Assembly: GCF_900070355.1 (NCBI RefSeq)
Contig: NZ_LN849456.1
Location: 2,542,001-2,606,000, forward strand
DNA length: 64,000 nt
Source: Devriesea agamarum
GTDB taxonomy: Bacteria > Actinomycetota > Actinomycetes > Actinomycetales > Dermabacteraceae
Direction of reading: 5' to 3'
Part shown: positions 28,891 through 38,304 of the stretch, piece by piece
Position numbering within the stretch: position 1 is the stretch's first letter
Layout: the number at the start of each line of letters is the position of its first letter
The notes under the pieces: model-generated
What the model was told of the DNA's origin: nothing
Seen by the model: the letters and a program-made list of their open reading frames with translations, nothing else
The model's database searches: none
Position numbers and translations under genes: made by a program

Positions 28891-29045
28891 TCGGTTAGCT
28901 TAACTTACGCAACCGTAGGTAGTGGGAGTCAGCTGTTGATGAGCGGTGTCGATCCTGTGAACACCGTGCGAACCTGGCGCCTGTGCGCGGAGGTCATGCC
29001 GCGAGTACGGAATAATATTGGTATGACCGACCGGGAGGAGGGGGA

Positions 29046-29803
29046 GTGAATCTTCCCGCCGTTCTCTACCGCCTATACGAGCGCAGACTGGAACGAGGCT
29101 TACGGCCATCGGAGTTACCGGGCCACGTGGCAGTCATTATTGATGGCAATCGTCGATGGGCGCGCACGTTCGGTGCGACCGCGGCCGAGGGGCACCGCCA
29201 AGGTGGCGCTAAAATCACCGAGTTTCTTTCCTGGTGCGAGGAACTGCGAATACCGGTGGCGACTGTATGGATGCTGTCCACCGAAAACCTCAGCCGCGAC
29301 CGGGCCGAGCTCGACGAGCTCTATCGGATTATCGCCGGAGTCGTAGAAGATATCGGTAAACGCGGGTGGAAGGTTCAACTCGCCGGTGCGGCTGACCTCT
29401 TACCCTGCGAGGTGGTCCAAAAAATCCACGCAGTCCAAGACCGAGACATCGTGTCATCGCCACTCACCGTCAATGTGGCAGTTGGATACGGCGGCCGCCG
29501 CGAAATCACCGACGCGGTGCGAAACCTCCTCCTGGATGCCGACCAGGCCGGGCTCACCCCCGCCGAACTCGCCGCCACGCTCACACCGGAGTCCATTGCC
29601 GAGCATCTTTACACCAAAGGGCAACCTGACCCAGACCTGATCATCCGGACCTCCGGTGAACAGCGACTTTCGGGTTTTTGTTGTGGCAGTCGGTGCATTC
29701 CGAATTCTATTTCTGCGAAACATATTGGCCAGGTTTTCGCCGCGTGGATTTCCTGCGGGCCCTGCGCGATTATGCCGACCGGGAGCGTCGCTTCGGCGCC
29801 TAA
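29046..29803 (+). pseudogene. Cis-prenyltransferase (UppS-like) with a one-base frameshift
   Basis: Condenses isopentenyl diphosphate units to short Z-prenyl or undecaprenyl diphosphate. GTG 29046 after GGAGGAGGGGGA gives HVAVIIDGNRRWAR (catalytic Asp), TVWMLSTENLSR and [14 protein letters not shown]. At the T5 run 29675-29679 the frame shifts: restoring one T gives [18 protein letters not shown] and continues in register to a TAA at 29801-29803, a normal 252-residue enzyme. As given, translation runs on to 29855 in the wrong frame and loses the conserved C-terminal Mg2+-binding glutamate block. This is either a sequencing error in a homopolymer, a phase-variable tract or a real inactivation. 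Its place matches Rv1086 (short-chain Z-prenyl synthase). Confidence 0.85.
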
Positions 29804-29822
29804 GACGTCACTGCGAGGCATA

Positions 29823-29919
29823 GCCACATCACGAAGACGCAGGCACATCGTGTAGTCGTAGGCACATCATCGAGCCGTAGGTACATTACGAAGTCGTAGG
29901 CGCATTATGGAAGCGTGAG
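29823..29919. repeat. 19-20-nt imperfect tandem repeat after the prenyltransferase gene
   Basis: Five units in a row (29823-29842, 29843-29861, 29862-29880, 29881-29899, 29900-29919), with consensus near GCACATCACGAAGTCGTAG. A further partial copy follows near 29935. It lies between two convergent genes and encodes nothing evident. Confidence 0.75.
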
Positions 29920-29950
29920 CATGTCAGCGGCATAGCCACGTCACGACAAT

Positions 29951-29978
29951 GAGGGCCGGGCAGTGGTGCCCGGCCCTC
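29951..29978. terminator. Terminator between the prenyltransferase gene and fumC
   Basis: A perfect 12-bp stem, GAGGGCCGGGCA with TGCCCGGCCCTC, and a 4-nt loop. It can serve both convergent genes. Confidence 0.8.
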
Positions 29979-30018
29979 ACACTAGCCTTATATACGCGCC
30001 CTCAATAACGTAGGGCAC

Positions 30019-31425
30019 CTACCCCTTTGGGGTCGTCATGGACAGCACATCGAGTGCTTCATCGAGCTGATCTTCGGTGATGTCACCACTTTCAACAAAA
30101 CCAAGCGCAATGGTTGCTTCACGGATCGTGAGATCCTCGGCCACCGCGTGCTTAGCGATCTTCGCTGCATTCTCGTAGCCGATGAGCTTATTCAACGGAG
30201 TCACAATCGACGGCGACATTTCCGCGTAAGCGCGAGCGCGATCCTCATTGGCAACCAATCCATCAATGGTCTTATCCGCCAATGCAAGCACCGCATTGGT
30301 TAGCAAACGGATCGACTCCAGCAGACTCGTGCCCATGAGCGGAATCTGCACATTGAGTTCAAAATTCCCCTGGGCTCCGCCCCATGCGACGGCGGCGTCA
30401 TTTCCAACCACCCGCGCACAGACCATGAGAACAGCCTCGGGAATCACGGGGTTCACCTTGCCCGGCATGATGGAACTGCCCGGCTGTAAATCTGGTAGCG
30501 CAATCTCTCCGAGCCCAGTGTTCGGTCCCGAGCCCATCCAGCGAAGGTCGTTGCAAATCTTCGTGAGCGAAACCGCGAGTGTGCGCAAGGCGCCAGACAT
30601 CTCTACCAGGCCGTCGCGGGTGGACTGCGCCTCAAAATGGTTGCGGGCTTCGGTCAATCGCAGATCGGTCTGCTCGGCGAGCAGTTCAATCACTCGCTGC
30701 GGGAAACCCGTGGGGGTGTTGATACCGGTGCCCACCGCCGTGCCGCCTAACGGCACCTCGGCCGTCCGCGGTAGGGCTGCTTCAACGCGTTCAATGCCGT
30801 ACCGCACCGCCGCCGCGTATCCGCTGAACTCCTGGCCCAGCGTGACTGGGGTGGCATCCATTAAATGGGTACGGCCCGACTTCACCACATGGCTCCAGGC
30901 AGCGGATTTCTTTTCCAGTGCCTCCGCGAGATGGGCTAACGCAGGCAGCAGGGAATGGGTGACGGCGCTAGCTGCCGCCACATGAACCGACGTCGGGAAC
31001 ACATCGTTGGATGACTGCGAAGCATTCACATGGTCATTGGGGTGGATCTCACGGCCCGAAATCCGGGAGGCGATGGTGGCAAGCACCTCGTTCATGTTCA
31101 TGTTCGAGCTGGTTCCCGAACCGGTCTGATACACATCCACCGGGAACTGATCGTCGTGATGGCCATTAATCACTTCATCGGCGGCCGCCACAATCGCATC
31201 CACGACGTCGTCAGGCAGAACCTGGAGCTCACCGTTGGCCCGGGCCGCAGCCTTCTTGACCTGCGCCAGGGCATGGATATGGGCGGGTTCCAAACCCTGT
31301 CCGGAAATCGGAAAGTTCTGGACGGCGCGCTGCGTCTGTGCACGGTATAGCGCCTGGGCTGGCACCCGGACTTCGCCCATCGTGTCGTGTTCAATGCGGT
31401 ACTCGGTCTGGTCGGTCTCGGCCAT
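30019..31425 (-). CDS. fumC: Class II fumarate hydratase
   Basis: Interconverts fumarate and malate in the TCA cycle, iron-independent. Signatures are [49 protein letters not shown] and the superfamily motif [11 protein letters not shown]. Length 468 is normal. It lies 66 bp downstream of the PfkB kinase gene on the same strand, though there is no evident functional link. Confidence 0.96.
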   Translation of the reverse strand: MAETDQTEYRIEHDTMGEVRVPAQALYRAQTQRAVQNFPISGQGLEPAHIHALAQVKKAAARANGELQVLPDDVVDAIVAAADEVINGHHDDQFPVDVYQTGSGTSSNMNMNEVLATIASRISGREIHPNDHVNASQSSNDVFPTSVHVAAASAVTHSLLPALAHLAEALEKKSAAWSHVVKSGRTHLMDATPVTLGQEFSGYAAAVRYGIERVEAALPRTAEVPLGGTAVGTGINTPTGFPQRVIELLAEQTDLRLTEARNHFEAQSTRDGLVEMSGALRTLAVSLTKICNDLRWMGSGPNTGLGEIALPDLQPGSSIMPGKVNPVIPEAVLMVCARVVGNDAAVAWGGAQGNFELNVQIPLMGTSLLESIRLLTNAVLALADKTIDGLVANEDRARAYAEMSPSIVTPLNKLIGYENAAKIAKHAVAEDLTIREATIALGFVESGDITEDQLDEALDVLSMTTPKG

Positions 31426-31491
31426 GAGAACGTGTCCTTTGTACGTTGTATTCGGATGGTGTTTCAGTCGGGTTGTACAGATACAGGTCTA

Positions 31492-32433
31492 CTACTCGGC
31501 GCTTAAAGAATCGAGATCAGCTAACCACGGAGGATTGGCCCCGTGGCGTGAAACCGTGATCGCTGCGCATCGCGCCGCATGGGTGAGTACCTCGGTGAGC
31601 TCCGGAAGCGATATGCTGCGCAGCTGCTCGCGACGCTTGGCCCCGAGCAGATCTTTGCGCGCCAATGCATCGAGGATACCCGCAGAGAAGGTGTCACCGG
31701 CGCCCACCGTATCGGCCACTTGCACCCGCACCCCAGGTATCTCCACGCGGCCCTGCCGGCACACCCCGAGGGCACCGTCACCACCGCGCGTAACAGCTAC
31801 AAACGCCGGTCCAAGGCCCAACCAAGTGCGGGCAATGCTTTCGACATCATCGGTGCCGTACATCCAGGCGATGTCTTCGTCGCTCGCCTTGACCACATCG
31901 GACAGAGCGATGATCTTTTCAACGGTGGCGCGGACATTCTCGGGTGAGCCCATGAGAGCTGGGCGGGCGTTCGGATCGTAGGAGATCGTCGCGTGGTCGC
32001 GCGTGCTGTGCAGAACCTCGATCACGCTATCGGCTCCGGGGGGAAGAACCGCCGCAATCGAGGAGGTGTGCACGCCGTCAAGATGCTCTGGAATCCCGGA
32101 GGAGTTGGGTGACCAGAAGATATCGAAGGTGTAGCTGGCTGCGCCGGTCTCGTCCAGCTCGGCAAGCGCTGTGGACGTGGGGTGGGACGTATCAATGCTC
32201 CCCGGTGTCAAGGTCACCGATGAGGCTTCGATGTGCTGGCGGATCGCATCTCCCCGAGCATCAGCTCCGATCTGGGTGAGGAGGTGAGAGGTGTGTCCGA
32301 GCCGCCCCAGGGTGACGGCAACGTTCATGGGGCTTCCGCCCGGATATTCCGTGTGGGTGCCGTCCTTGGTGACGACGATGTCAACGAGTGCTTCCCCAAC
32401 GGTTAAGAATTGTGCATTCACGGGCTCGATCAT
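31492..32433 (-). CDS. PfkB-family sugar kinase (fructokinase-like)
   Basis: A 313-residue ribokinase-fold kinase. It has the N-terminal GEALVDIV, the glycine pair of YPGGSPMNVAVTLGRLG, and the C-terminal anion hole and base in DTVGAGDTFSAGILDAL. These fit fructokinase-type PfkB proteins, but the sugar cannot be set from sequence. No transporter or sugar regulator is adjacent. Confidence 0.86.
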   Translation of the reverse strand: MIEPVNAQFLTVGEALVDIVVTKDGTHTEYPGGSPMNVAVTLGRLGHTSHLLTQIGADARGDAIRQHIEASSVTLTPGSIDTSHPTSTALAELDETGAASYTFDIFWSPNSSGIPEHLDGVHTSSIAAVLPPGADSVIEVLHSTRDHATISYDPNARPALMGSPENVRATVEKIIALSDVVKASDEDIAWMYGTDDVESIARTWLGLGPAFVAVTRGGDGALGVCRQGRVEIPGVRVQVADTVGAGDTFSAGILDALARKDLLGAKRREQLRSISLPELTEVLTHAARCAAITVSRHGANPPWLADLDSLSAE

Positions 32434-32746
32434 CGCAGATGGGTGCGGGTGAATCCAATGGGGAGGTCCCGAGGTCGCGGTGGGGTTCGGGGTGGTGGCG
32501 ATCAGGGACAGTTTCTTGGCGGGCGGGTTTAGGCGTGGATGGGTTTATTTATGGATGGGTTTGGGGGCGGGCGGAATACGTTTGATGCTTAGGGGCCGTT
32601 TGAGGTGACCGCGAGGATGGGGGAGTGAAGGGTGGGGTTTAGGTGAGTGCATCCGGGGGCGCTCACAAGGTAACGGGGAGGGCGAGCAGTGAACTCGTGT
32701 GGTGCCGTGGGGGCGCGTGCGGGATTCATGGGACAGAATTGTCGTC
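32434..32746. other. G-rich intergenic stretch, no gene seen
   Basis: 313 bp between the divergent pfkB-like and DUF4245 genes. The plus strand is strongly G-rich, with repeated GTGGGG and two copies of TGGATGGGTTT (near 32537 and 32553). It must contain both promoters. I see no RNA gene or ORF worth calling. Confidence 0.5.
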
Positions 32747-33583
32747 ATGCCATCACCAACCGTGGATGACCCGCAGCCGCCTTCATCGCCGAGGGATACG
32801 AAATCGTGTGCGCCAAAGCTAGCTGGGGCCGAGGTTAGAGCTTCGGGTGTGGCCGCCACGAGTGATCGAGGCGCGGCCGAGGGGCCGGAGTCAGATCGGG
32901 CTGAGATACCTGAGTTAGCTGGGGCCGAGGTGCAGATCCCACACGGCTCTGGCACGGAGCATCCGGAATTTTCTACTGCACCGAGGCCCGCGCATGGGCG
33001 GGTGACGAAGACGAGCCTGTCGGTGAAAAATATGGTGTGGGCGATTGGGCTCAACCTTGCGTTAGTCCTGGTGGTTGCGGGGATTGTGATTCTGCCGCAG
33101 TCGCAGACGGCAGACGCACCCCAGGGCTCTTCCCAGTCGACTACGAACCTGCCGGTGATTGCGAAGCAGGCCGAGGGGTCGGTGCCGTTTCCCGTGATGG
33201 TGCCAAGGCTTGGTGATGGATGGAAAGTGACTACTGTCAGGCTGTTGAGCGGTGATCACCCTGTGTGGACGGCGACGTGGTCTTCACCAGCTGGCGCCGC
33301 GGTCACGATGCGTCAAAGCCGTGATATTACGCCAGCTGCTATTCACGATGCTCAGCCCGGTGTGCGCAGATCAGGCCATGCGACGGTCGACGGGGTCACC
33401 TGTGATACCTATACCGCGACGGGCTCTGCCCAGTCGGCGGCTGATGGCGATGCGTCGGTGAAGGCGGTGCGTGCTCTTGCCTGTCCTGGTCCGGCATGGG
33501 GTCTGATCGTGACGGGAACAACCTCTCAGCAGGAACTGATTGATGTAGCTACGGCTGCTATTCGATCCGTGCCCCGCGCCTGA
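32747..33583 (+). CDS. DUF4245 membrane-anchored protein
   Basis: About 278 residues from ATG 32747. A disordered N-terminal region of about 80 residues is followed by one membrane helix (MVWAIGLNLALVLVVAGIVIL) and an extracytoplasmic domain with VPFPVMVPRLGDGWKVTTVRL and VDGVTCDTYT, as in the actinobacterial DUF4245 family. Function is unknown. A 16-bp direct repeat (TAGCTGGGGCCGAGGT) occurs twice in the N-terminal coding part, encoding LAGAEV both times. DUF4245 genes often lie near xseA/xseB in actinobacteria, as here. Confidence 0.78.
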   Translation: MPSPTVDDPQPPSSPRDTKSCAPKLAGAEVRASGVAATSDRGAAEGPESDRAEIPELAGAEVQIPHGSGTEHPEFSTAPRPAHGRVTKTSLSVKNMVWAIGLNLALVLVVAGIVILPQSQTADAPQGSSQSTTNLPVIAKQAEGSVPFPVMVPRLGDGWKVTTVRLLSGDHPVWTATWSSPAGAAVTMRQSRDITPAAIHDAQPGVRRSGHATVDGVTCDTYTATGSAQSAADGDASVKAVRALACPGPAWGLIVTGTTSQQELIDVATAAIRSVPRA

Positions 33584-33645
33584 TACATGAGGCCTGTCGC
33601 ATCGGAGTATGGAGGGTGATAAGACGCAGGTTTTCGCGCCGCGGT

Positions 33646-33954
33646 TTACCCGTTGGTCTCCCGGGTGGCGATGACCGCGTTTAAGCGTTCTCTGGCACCG
33701 TGTAGCCATTGGTCGCAGCGGGCCGCGAGCTGTTCGCCGCGCTCCCATAGCGCAATGGATGCCTCTAAGTCCGTGGATCCCGCCTCAAGCTGTTGTACGA
33801 CTTGAACGAGTTCGTCGCGAGCCTGTTCGTAACTCAGGTGGGCTATTTCGGGTGGGAGCTGCATCTCGGGCTCGGATGCGTGAGCGGAGTCCGAGTTGGT
33901 GTCGAGGTTGTTGTCAATCTCGGATGAGGTATCAGGGGTTTTTGCTGGTGTCAT
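33646..33954 (-). CDS. xseB: Exodeoxyribonuclease VII small subunit
   Basis: Small subunit of exonuclease VII, which degrades single-stranded DNA. The core AHLSYEQARDELVQVVQQLEAGSTDLEASIALWERGEQLA is spread over residues 38-77 and is the XseB pattern. Length is 102 residues including an acidic N-terminal extension of about 35 residues. It follows xseA after 157 bp; in many genomes the two overlap. Confidence 0.92.
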   Translation of the reverse strand: MTPAKTPDTSSEIDNNLDTNSDSAHASEPEMQLPPEIAHLSYEQARDELVQVVQQLEAGSTDLEASIALWERGEQLAARCDQWLHGARERLNAVIATRETNG

Positions 33955-34111
33955 GGGATCTCCTGATCGTGAGTGATAGGTCGGTACGTGATGATCACTG
34001 GGTAAAGACGAGGTGAGCGGTGCTTAGTGGATGACGGATGACATGCTGATGATGTGTACGGGCACTGGGCGGATCTTGGGTGGGTCCTATGTGGGCGCTG
34101 GATTCTGTGGG

Positions 34112-35404
34112 TCAGGTCGAAACGGGGTGCGAGATCTCGGTATGAGCTAAAGGGTCCTGTTCAGTGCGTACGGCTCCGAATCGTCCTTCGGCAACCCGGA
34201 CCGAGAGCTGAGCGCCAATTGGAAGCTCGGTGGGGTCTGTCACGACGGATCCGTTCTCAGATTGGACCACGGCATATCCGCGTTGCAGGGTGTTCAAGGG
34301 GGAGAGTGCTCTGAGCTGCCGCGTGAGGTGTCGGATTTCGTCGTGCCCACGGTAGAGCCGGGCATGAGTTAACGTCCGAGCTAGCGCGATGCGCCCGCGA
34401 ATGAAGTCTGCGTGAGTGTCCACAATTGTTTCGGGGCACGCCAAAACCGGGCGTGAACGAAGAGAGTCGAGTGCTGCTTGGTCTTGATCTAAGCGTCGGC
34501 GCAAGATACTGCGAAGGTGAATGCGCGCGCCGTCGATCTGTTCGCGCTCGGTGGCGAGGTCGGGCACGATCTGTTTGGCCGCATCGGTGGGGGTTGAGGC
34601 CCGCAGGTCCGCGACTAGGTCAAGTAACGGGGTATCCACCTCGTGCCCGATGGCGGAGACGATCGGGGTTGTGCATGAAGCTGCTAGGCGGATGAGCTGC
34701 TCATCAGAGAACGGTAGAAGGTCTTCCAGTGATCCGCCGCCGCGCGAGATCACGATGACATCGACGTCATCGAGTTCTTCGAGTTCGCGCAAGGCCCCCA
34801 TCACTTCGCCGACCGCTTTATCGCCTTGAACGGCGACTTCACGAATTTGGAATGCAATGGCGGGCCACCGGCGCTGCGCATTGACGACCACGTCCCGTTC
34901 AGCGGCTGAGGCTCGCCCGCAGATCAGGCCGACTGTTCGCGGTAAAAATGGCAGTGGTCGTTTGCGGTCGGCGTCGAACAGCCCTTCTGCAGCGAGAACA
35001 CGCTTGAGATGTTCGAGCCTGGCTAGGAGTTCGCCGATGCCGACCGGTCGAATGTCGTCGGCTTCAAGTTGCAGGCTTCCACGTTTTGACCAGAACGTGG
35101 GTTTGGCATGGATCACAATGCGTGCCCCGGGCACGAGCTCAGCTCCGGTGGAGCGCAACACGTATTCCCGAACTGGGACTGAGAACGACATATCTACATC
35201 AACGTCCCGCAGAGTCATAAAGGCCATGCCGCTTCCTGGCCGTCGGTTGAGCTGTATGAGCTCGCCTTCGACCCACAGGGCAGACATGCGCGATATATAT
35301 TCGCCGACCTTGACGCTGAGCAGCCGCAGCGGCCAGGGGTTGTCTGCGGTGGTCTCGGCAGCTGTTGCAGCGAGAGTGGAAGCGGGTTCGGTCATGGTGA
35401 ACAC
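34112..35404 (-). CDS. xseA: Exodeoxyribonuclease VII large subunit
   Basis: Catalytic subunit of exonuclease VII. An OB-fold N-terminal domain (VEGELIQLNRRPGSGMAFMTLRD spread over residues 45-67) leads into the catalytic domain with VGLICGRASAAERDV, ISRGGGSLEDLLPF and AIGHEVDTPLLDLVADLRASTP. The C-terminus has LSPLNTLQRGYAVV. Length 430 is normal. Start choices ATG 35404 and ATG 35395 are equivalent. Confidence 0.95.
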   Translation of the reverse strand: MFTMTEPASTLAATAAETTADNPWPLRLLSVKVGEYISRMSALWVEGELIQLNRRPGSGMAFMTLRDVDVDMSFSVPVREYVLRSTGAELVPGARIVIHAKPTFWSKRGSLQLEADDIRPVGIGELLARLEHLKRVLAAEGLFDADRKRPLPFLPRTVGLICGRASAAERDVVVNAQRRWPAIAFQIREVAVQGDKAVGEVMGALRELEELDDVDVIVISRGGGSLEDLLPFSDEQLIRLAASCTTPIVSAIGHEVDTPLLDLVADLRASTPTDAAKQIVPDLATEREQIDGARIHLRSILRRRLDQDQAALDSLRSRPVLACPETIVDTHADFIRGRIALARTLTHARLYRGHDEIRHLTRQLRALSPLNTLQRGYAVVQSENGSVVTDPTELPIGAQLSVRVAEGRFGAVRTEQDPLAHTEISHPVST

Positions 35405-35483
35405 TGTGCCATGCCTCTATGACAAACGTGGCGTGTTGACGTATGCGGTGGAAATCTGGGTGGCGCGGGTGGTGGTTGAACGT

Positions 35484-35665
35484 GGGTAGTGGTTGATCAC
35501 GCACGCCGGTTGAACGAGGGCGGCGGTTGGAAGAGGGCGGTCGAGTGTGCGTGGCGGTTGATTGTGGGGGCAGATGGTCGAGTGTGTGTGCGTGGTCGTT
35601 GATTGTGGGTGGCGTATGGTCACAGGCGGTGATTGATTGTGAAGGGGGCGTGAGGATTCAGCTCT
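35484..35665. repeat. G/T-rich imperfect repeats between xseA and ispH
   Basis: The 322-bp spacer 35405-35726 contains at least four imperfect copies of a GCGGTTGATTGTGGG-like unit on the plus strand, mixed with GGGCGG and TCGAGTGTG blocks. No gene is seen. The promoters of the divergent xseA and ispH genes must lie here. Confidence 0.55.
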
Positions 35666-35726
35666 GTTTGGTCTGGCGGTGAACTGTGCCACGCCACGCT
35701 GTCGGGGCCTTCCGTAGGATGGTTGG

Positions 35727-36737
35727 GTGAGCCCAAAACGAGTTCTATTGGCCGAGCCGCGAGGCTATTGCGCCGGAGTTGACCGCGCGGTGGTCGCTGT
35801 TGAGCGTGCCCTGGAGCATTACGACGAGACGGTGTATGTCCGCCACGAGATCGTGCACAACAAATATGTTGTTGAGCGTTTGCGCGAGCAAGGGGCTGTG
35901 TTCGTGAAAGAGGTGGATGAGGTTCCTGAAGGGGCGCTTGTCATTTTCTCTGCTCACGGGGTGTCTCCGAGGGTGCGGGAGGAGGCTGCTGCGCGGAATC
36001 TGCGCACAATTGATGCCACCTGTCCGCTGGTGACCAAAGTGCACAAGGAAGCGGTGCGCTTTGCCAAGGACGACTATGACATTTTGCTCGTGGGTCATAC
36101 GGGTCATGAAGAGGTGGAGGGCACTGCGGGGGAGGCGCCTGACCATGTGCAGGTGGTGAATTCACCGGAGGATACGGATCAGGTCACTGTGCGGGATCCG
36201 TCCAAGGTGGTGTGGCTGTCGCAGACCACGTTGAGTGTGGATGAGACTATGGAGACCGTTGATCGTTTGCGGAAGCGGTTTCCGCTGTTGGCGTCGCCTC
36301 CGAGTGATGACATTTGTTATGCGACCCAGAACCGGCAGGTTGCGGTGAAGAAAATCGCGCCTGAGAGTGACCTAGTTTTGGTGGTTGGTTCTGCTAATTC
36401 GTCGAACTCGGTTCGTCTGATGGAGGTTGCAAAAGAAAACGGCGCTCGCGATGCTCATCGGATCGATGCGATTGATGAGCTCGAAGATGCTTGGTTTGAC
36501 GGGGTGGAAACGGTTGGCGTGACTTCGGGTGCGTCGGTCCCGGAGGTCCTTGTGCAACAGCTTTTGGATGAGCTTGCCCGGCGCGGGTACGGGAATGTTG
36601 AACCGGTGCGCACCGCCACCGAGGATCTTATGTTTTCCCTGCCGAGGGAACTTCGCCAGGAAATGAAGAAAAGTGGCGAGACGGATCGACGGGTGCGGCC
36701 TTCGGCCCGAGGCGGATGCAACGACGGCCTGGCCTAG
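35727..36737 (+). CDS. ispH: 4-hydroxy-3-methylbut-2-enyl diphosphate reductase
   Basis: Iron-sulfur enzyme of the last step of the MEP isoprenoid pathway, making IPP and DMAPP. The three cluster cysteines are present: C15 in [12 protein letters not shown]99 in [10 protein letters not shown] and C197 in [29 protein letters not shown] and [11 protein letters not shown] are further signatures. It starts at GTG 35727. The C-terminus has about 30 extra hydrophilic residues. Confidence 0.97.
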   Translation: MSPKRVLLAEPRGYCAGVDRAVVAVERALEHYDETVYVRHEIVHNKYVVERLREQGAVFVKEVDEVPEGALVIFSAHGVSPRVREEAAARNLRTIDATCPLVTKVHKEAVRFAKDDYDILLVGHTGHEEVEGTAGEAPDHVQVVNSPEDTDQVTVRDPSKVVWLSQTTLSVDETMETVDRLRKRFPLLASPPSDDICYATQNRQVAVKKIAPESDLVLVVGSANSSNSVRLMEVAKENGARDAHRIDAIDELEDAWFDGVETVGVTSGASVPEVLVQQLLDELARRGYGNVEPVRTATEDLMFSLPRELRQEMKKSGETDRRVRPSARGGCNDGLA

Positions 36738-36799
36738 TATTCGTCTGAGCGGACGTCATTGAGTGATTTCTTGTTCACATTTGAGGGCGCACCGGGTGT

Positions 36800-38089
36800 T
36801 TATGCTCCTTCTTGTGCGGCGTTGCGGGGACTTCCCATCGTGAACTTGGTGATCTGCTGATCCGCCGAGGCGGCATTCGCGAGATCGGCGATTTCGTCGT
36901 CGGACAAGGTCGTTGGGCGTCGTTCAATATCGGAGATTTCAGCGAGTGGGGTTCCCGCGATGGAAAGATCCTCGAACCGGCGGGCGGTCACTAAGACCCG
37001 GGAGCGCAAAGATCCGAGTGAGTCGTTATAGGCACCAACGGATGCTTCCAGGCTTCGACCCAGTTTCTGTACGTGCCCTAGGTAGGTGCCTAGCCGGTGG
37101 TGCAGCGTCCGACCCGCATCTAAAATCGCCTGGGTATTGCGATTTAATGCATCGGTGCGCCAGGTGTGAGCAACGGTGCGCAGCAGCGCCATCAAGGTTG
37201 AGGGGGTGGCGATTACGACGTCCCGGGCGAAAGCCTGTTCAAAAAGGGTGGGGTCTTCTTCCAGCGCAGCTGCCACGAATCCGTCGGCGGGTACGAACAG
37301 CACCACAAATTCCGGTGAGTCGCCGAGAGCAGACCAGTACGACTTTGCCGATAGCTTGTCGATATGAGAGCGCAGGGCCTTGGCATGGTCGCGGCGCCGA
37401 CGCGCTGAAATGGATTCATCCTCGCTGCTGACAGCCTCTAAATACGCCTCCATCGGCACTTTCGCATCCACCACAACGTGGCGCCCACCGGACAGATGCA
37501 CCACGAGATCCGGGCGCTGGCCACCATCTCCCGACACGTTCCGGCTCGCGGCCTGCTCTGTGAAATCGCAATGCTCGATCATGCCCGATGCTTCGACCAC
37601 GCGGCGCAACTGCACCTCACCCCATCGGCCTCGCGCGGTCGGCGCCCTCAGAGCACTGACCAGGGCATTGGTGCCCTGTTGAAGCGATACAGACTGCTGA
37701 GCTAAAGCGCGCAACTGTTCTTGCAGCTCGCTTTCTGCCCGGGTACGTGCGGCATCAGTACGGGCCAACGACCGTTCCAGTAAAGCGAGAGTCTGGGCAA
37801 CCGGTTGAACAGTTTGACGCAGGGCCGAGTCACGCAACTTATCCCGTGCATCCTGCTCAGCCTGCTCACGATCCCAACGTTCACTGGCGAGGTGTAAAAG
37901 CTGCTCCGAACTGGACCGCAGGGCCTTAGCTGATGCGGCTTCAAGCTCTGAGCTGAGACGGTTACGGTCTGCGAGTAAGAGCTCCATCGCCCCAAGGCGT
38001 GCGCGCAACACCGCCCACATCCCGCCCGCGCCGAGCGCAACGCCCACCGCCAGCATGAGCAGAGCCATAAACAGAGTGCCGATATCCAT
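36800..38089 (-). CDS. rmuC: DNA recombination protein RmuC
   Basis: A 429-residue RmuC-family protein. A membrane helix at residues 1-27 is followed by a coiled-coil stretch (about 30-150, rich in Ala, Arg, Glu and Gln) and the RmuC nuclease-like domain (RGRWGEVQLRRVVEASGM, VVDAKVPMEAYLEA, FVVLFVPADGFVAAALEEDP). It is linked to limiting inversions and recombination at repeats. It is divergent from ychF, and convergent with ispH. Confidence 0.92.
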   Translation of the reverse strand: MDIGTLFMALLMLAVGVALGAGGMWAVLRARLGAMELLLADRNRLSSELEAASAKALRSSSEQLLHLASERWDREQAEQDARDKLRDSALRQTVQPVAQTLALLERSLARTDAARTRAESELQEQLRALAQQSVSLQQGTNALVSALRAPTARGRWGEVQLRRVVEASGMIEHCDFTEQAASRNVSGDGGQRPDLVVHLSGGRHVVVDAKVPMEAYLEAVSSEDESISARRRRDHAKALRSHIDKLSAKSYWSALGDSPEFVVLFVPADGFVAAALEEDPTLFEQAFARDVVIATPSTLMALLRTVAHTWRTDALNRNTQAILDAGRTLHHRLGTYLGHVQKLGRSLEASVGAYNDSLGSLRSRVLVTARRFEDLSIAGTPLAEISDIERRPTTLSDDEIADLANAASADQQITKFTMGSPRNAAQEGA

Positions 38090-38304
38090 GGTTCCAGCAG
38101 ACCACGGGGGTATGACATTTGAAAACTGGGTTCGGTGTGACCCGTGAACAGGTCCCTGGTAGGCACGGCCTCCAGTGGCGGGCGTGGCGTCCAGTGGTAG
38201 ACGCCGGTGGGCAGGGCAGCCCCAGAGATGCCGGACGACCTGCTGAAAGCTGTTCGACCAGTTGCGCGCGACGAGCGGACCGTAAGCGCCTAGACTTCTC
38301 TCTT

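Noticed and set aside
29823-29940. Possible CRISPR array.
   Set aside because: The units are contiguous 19-20-nt tandem repeats with no spacers, they diverge from each other, and no cas gene is present.
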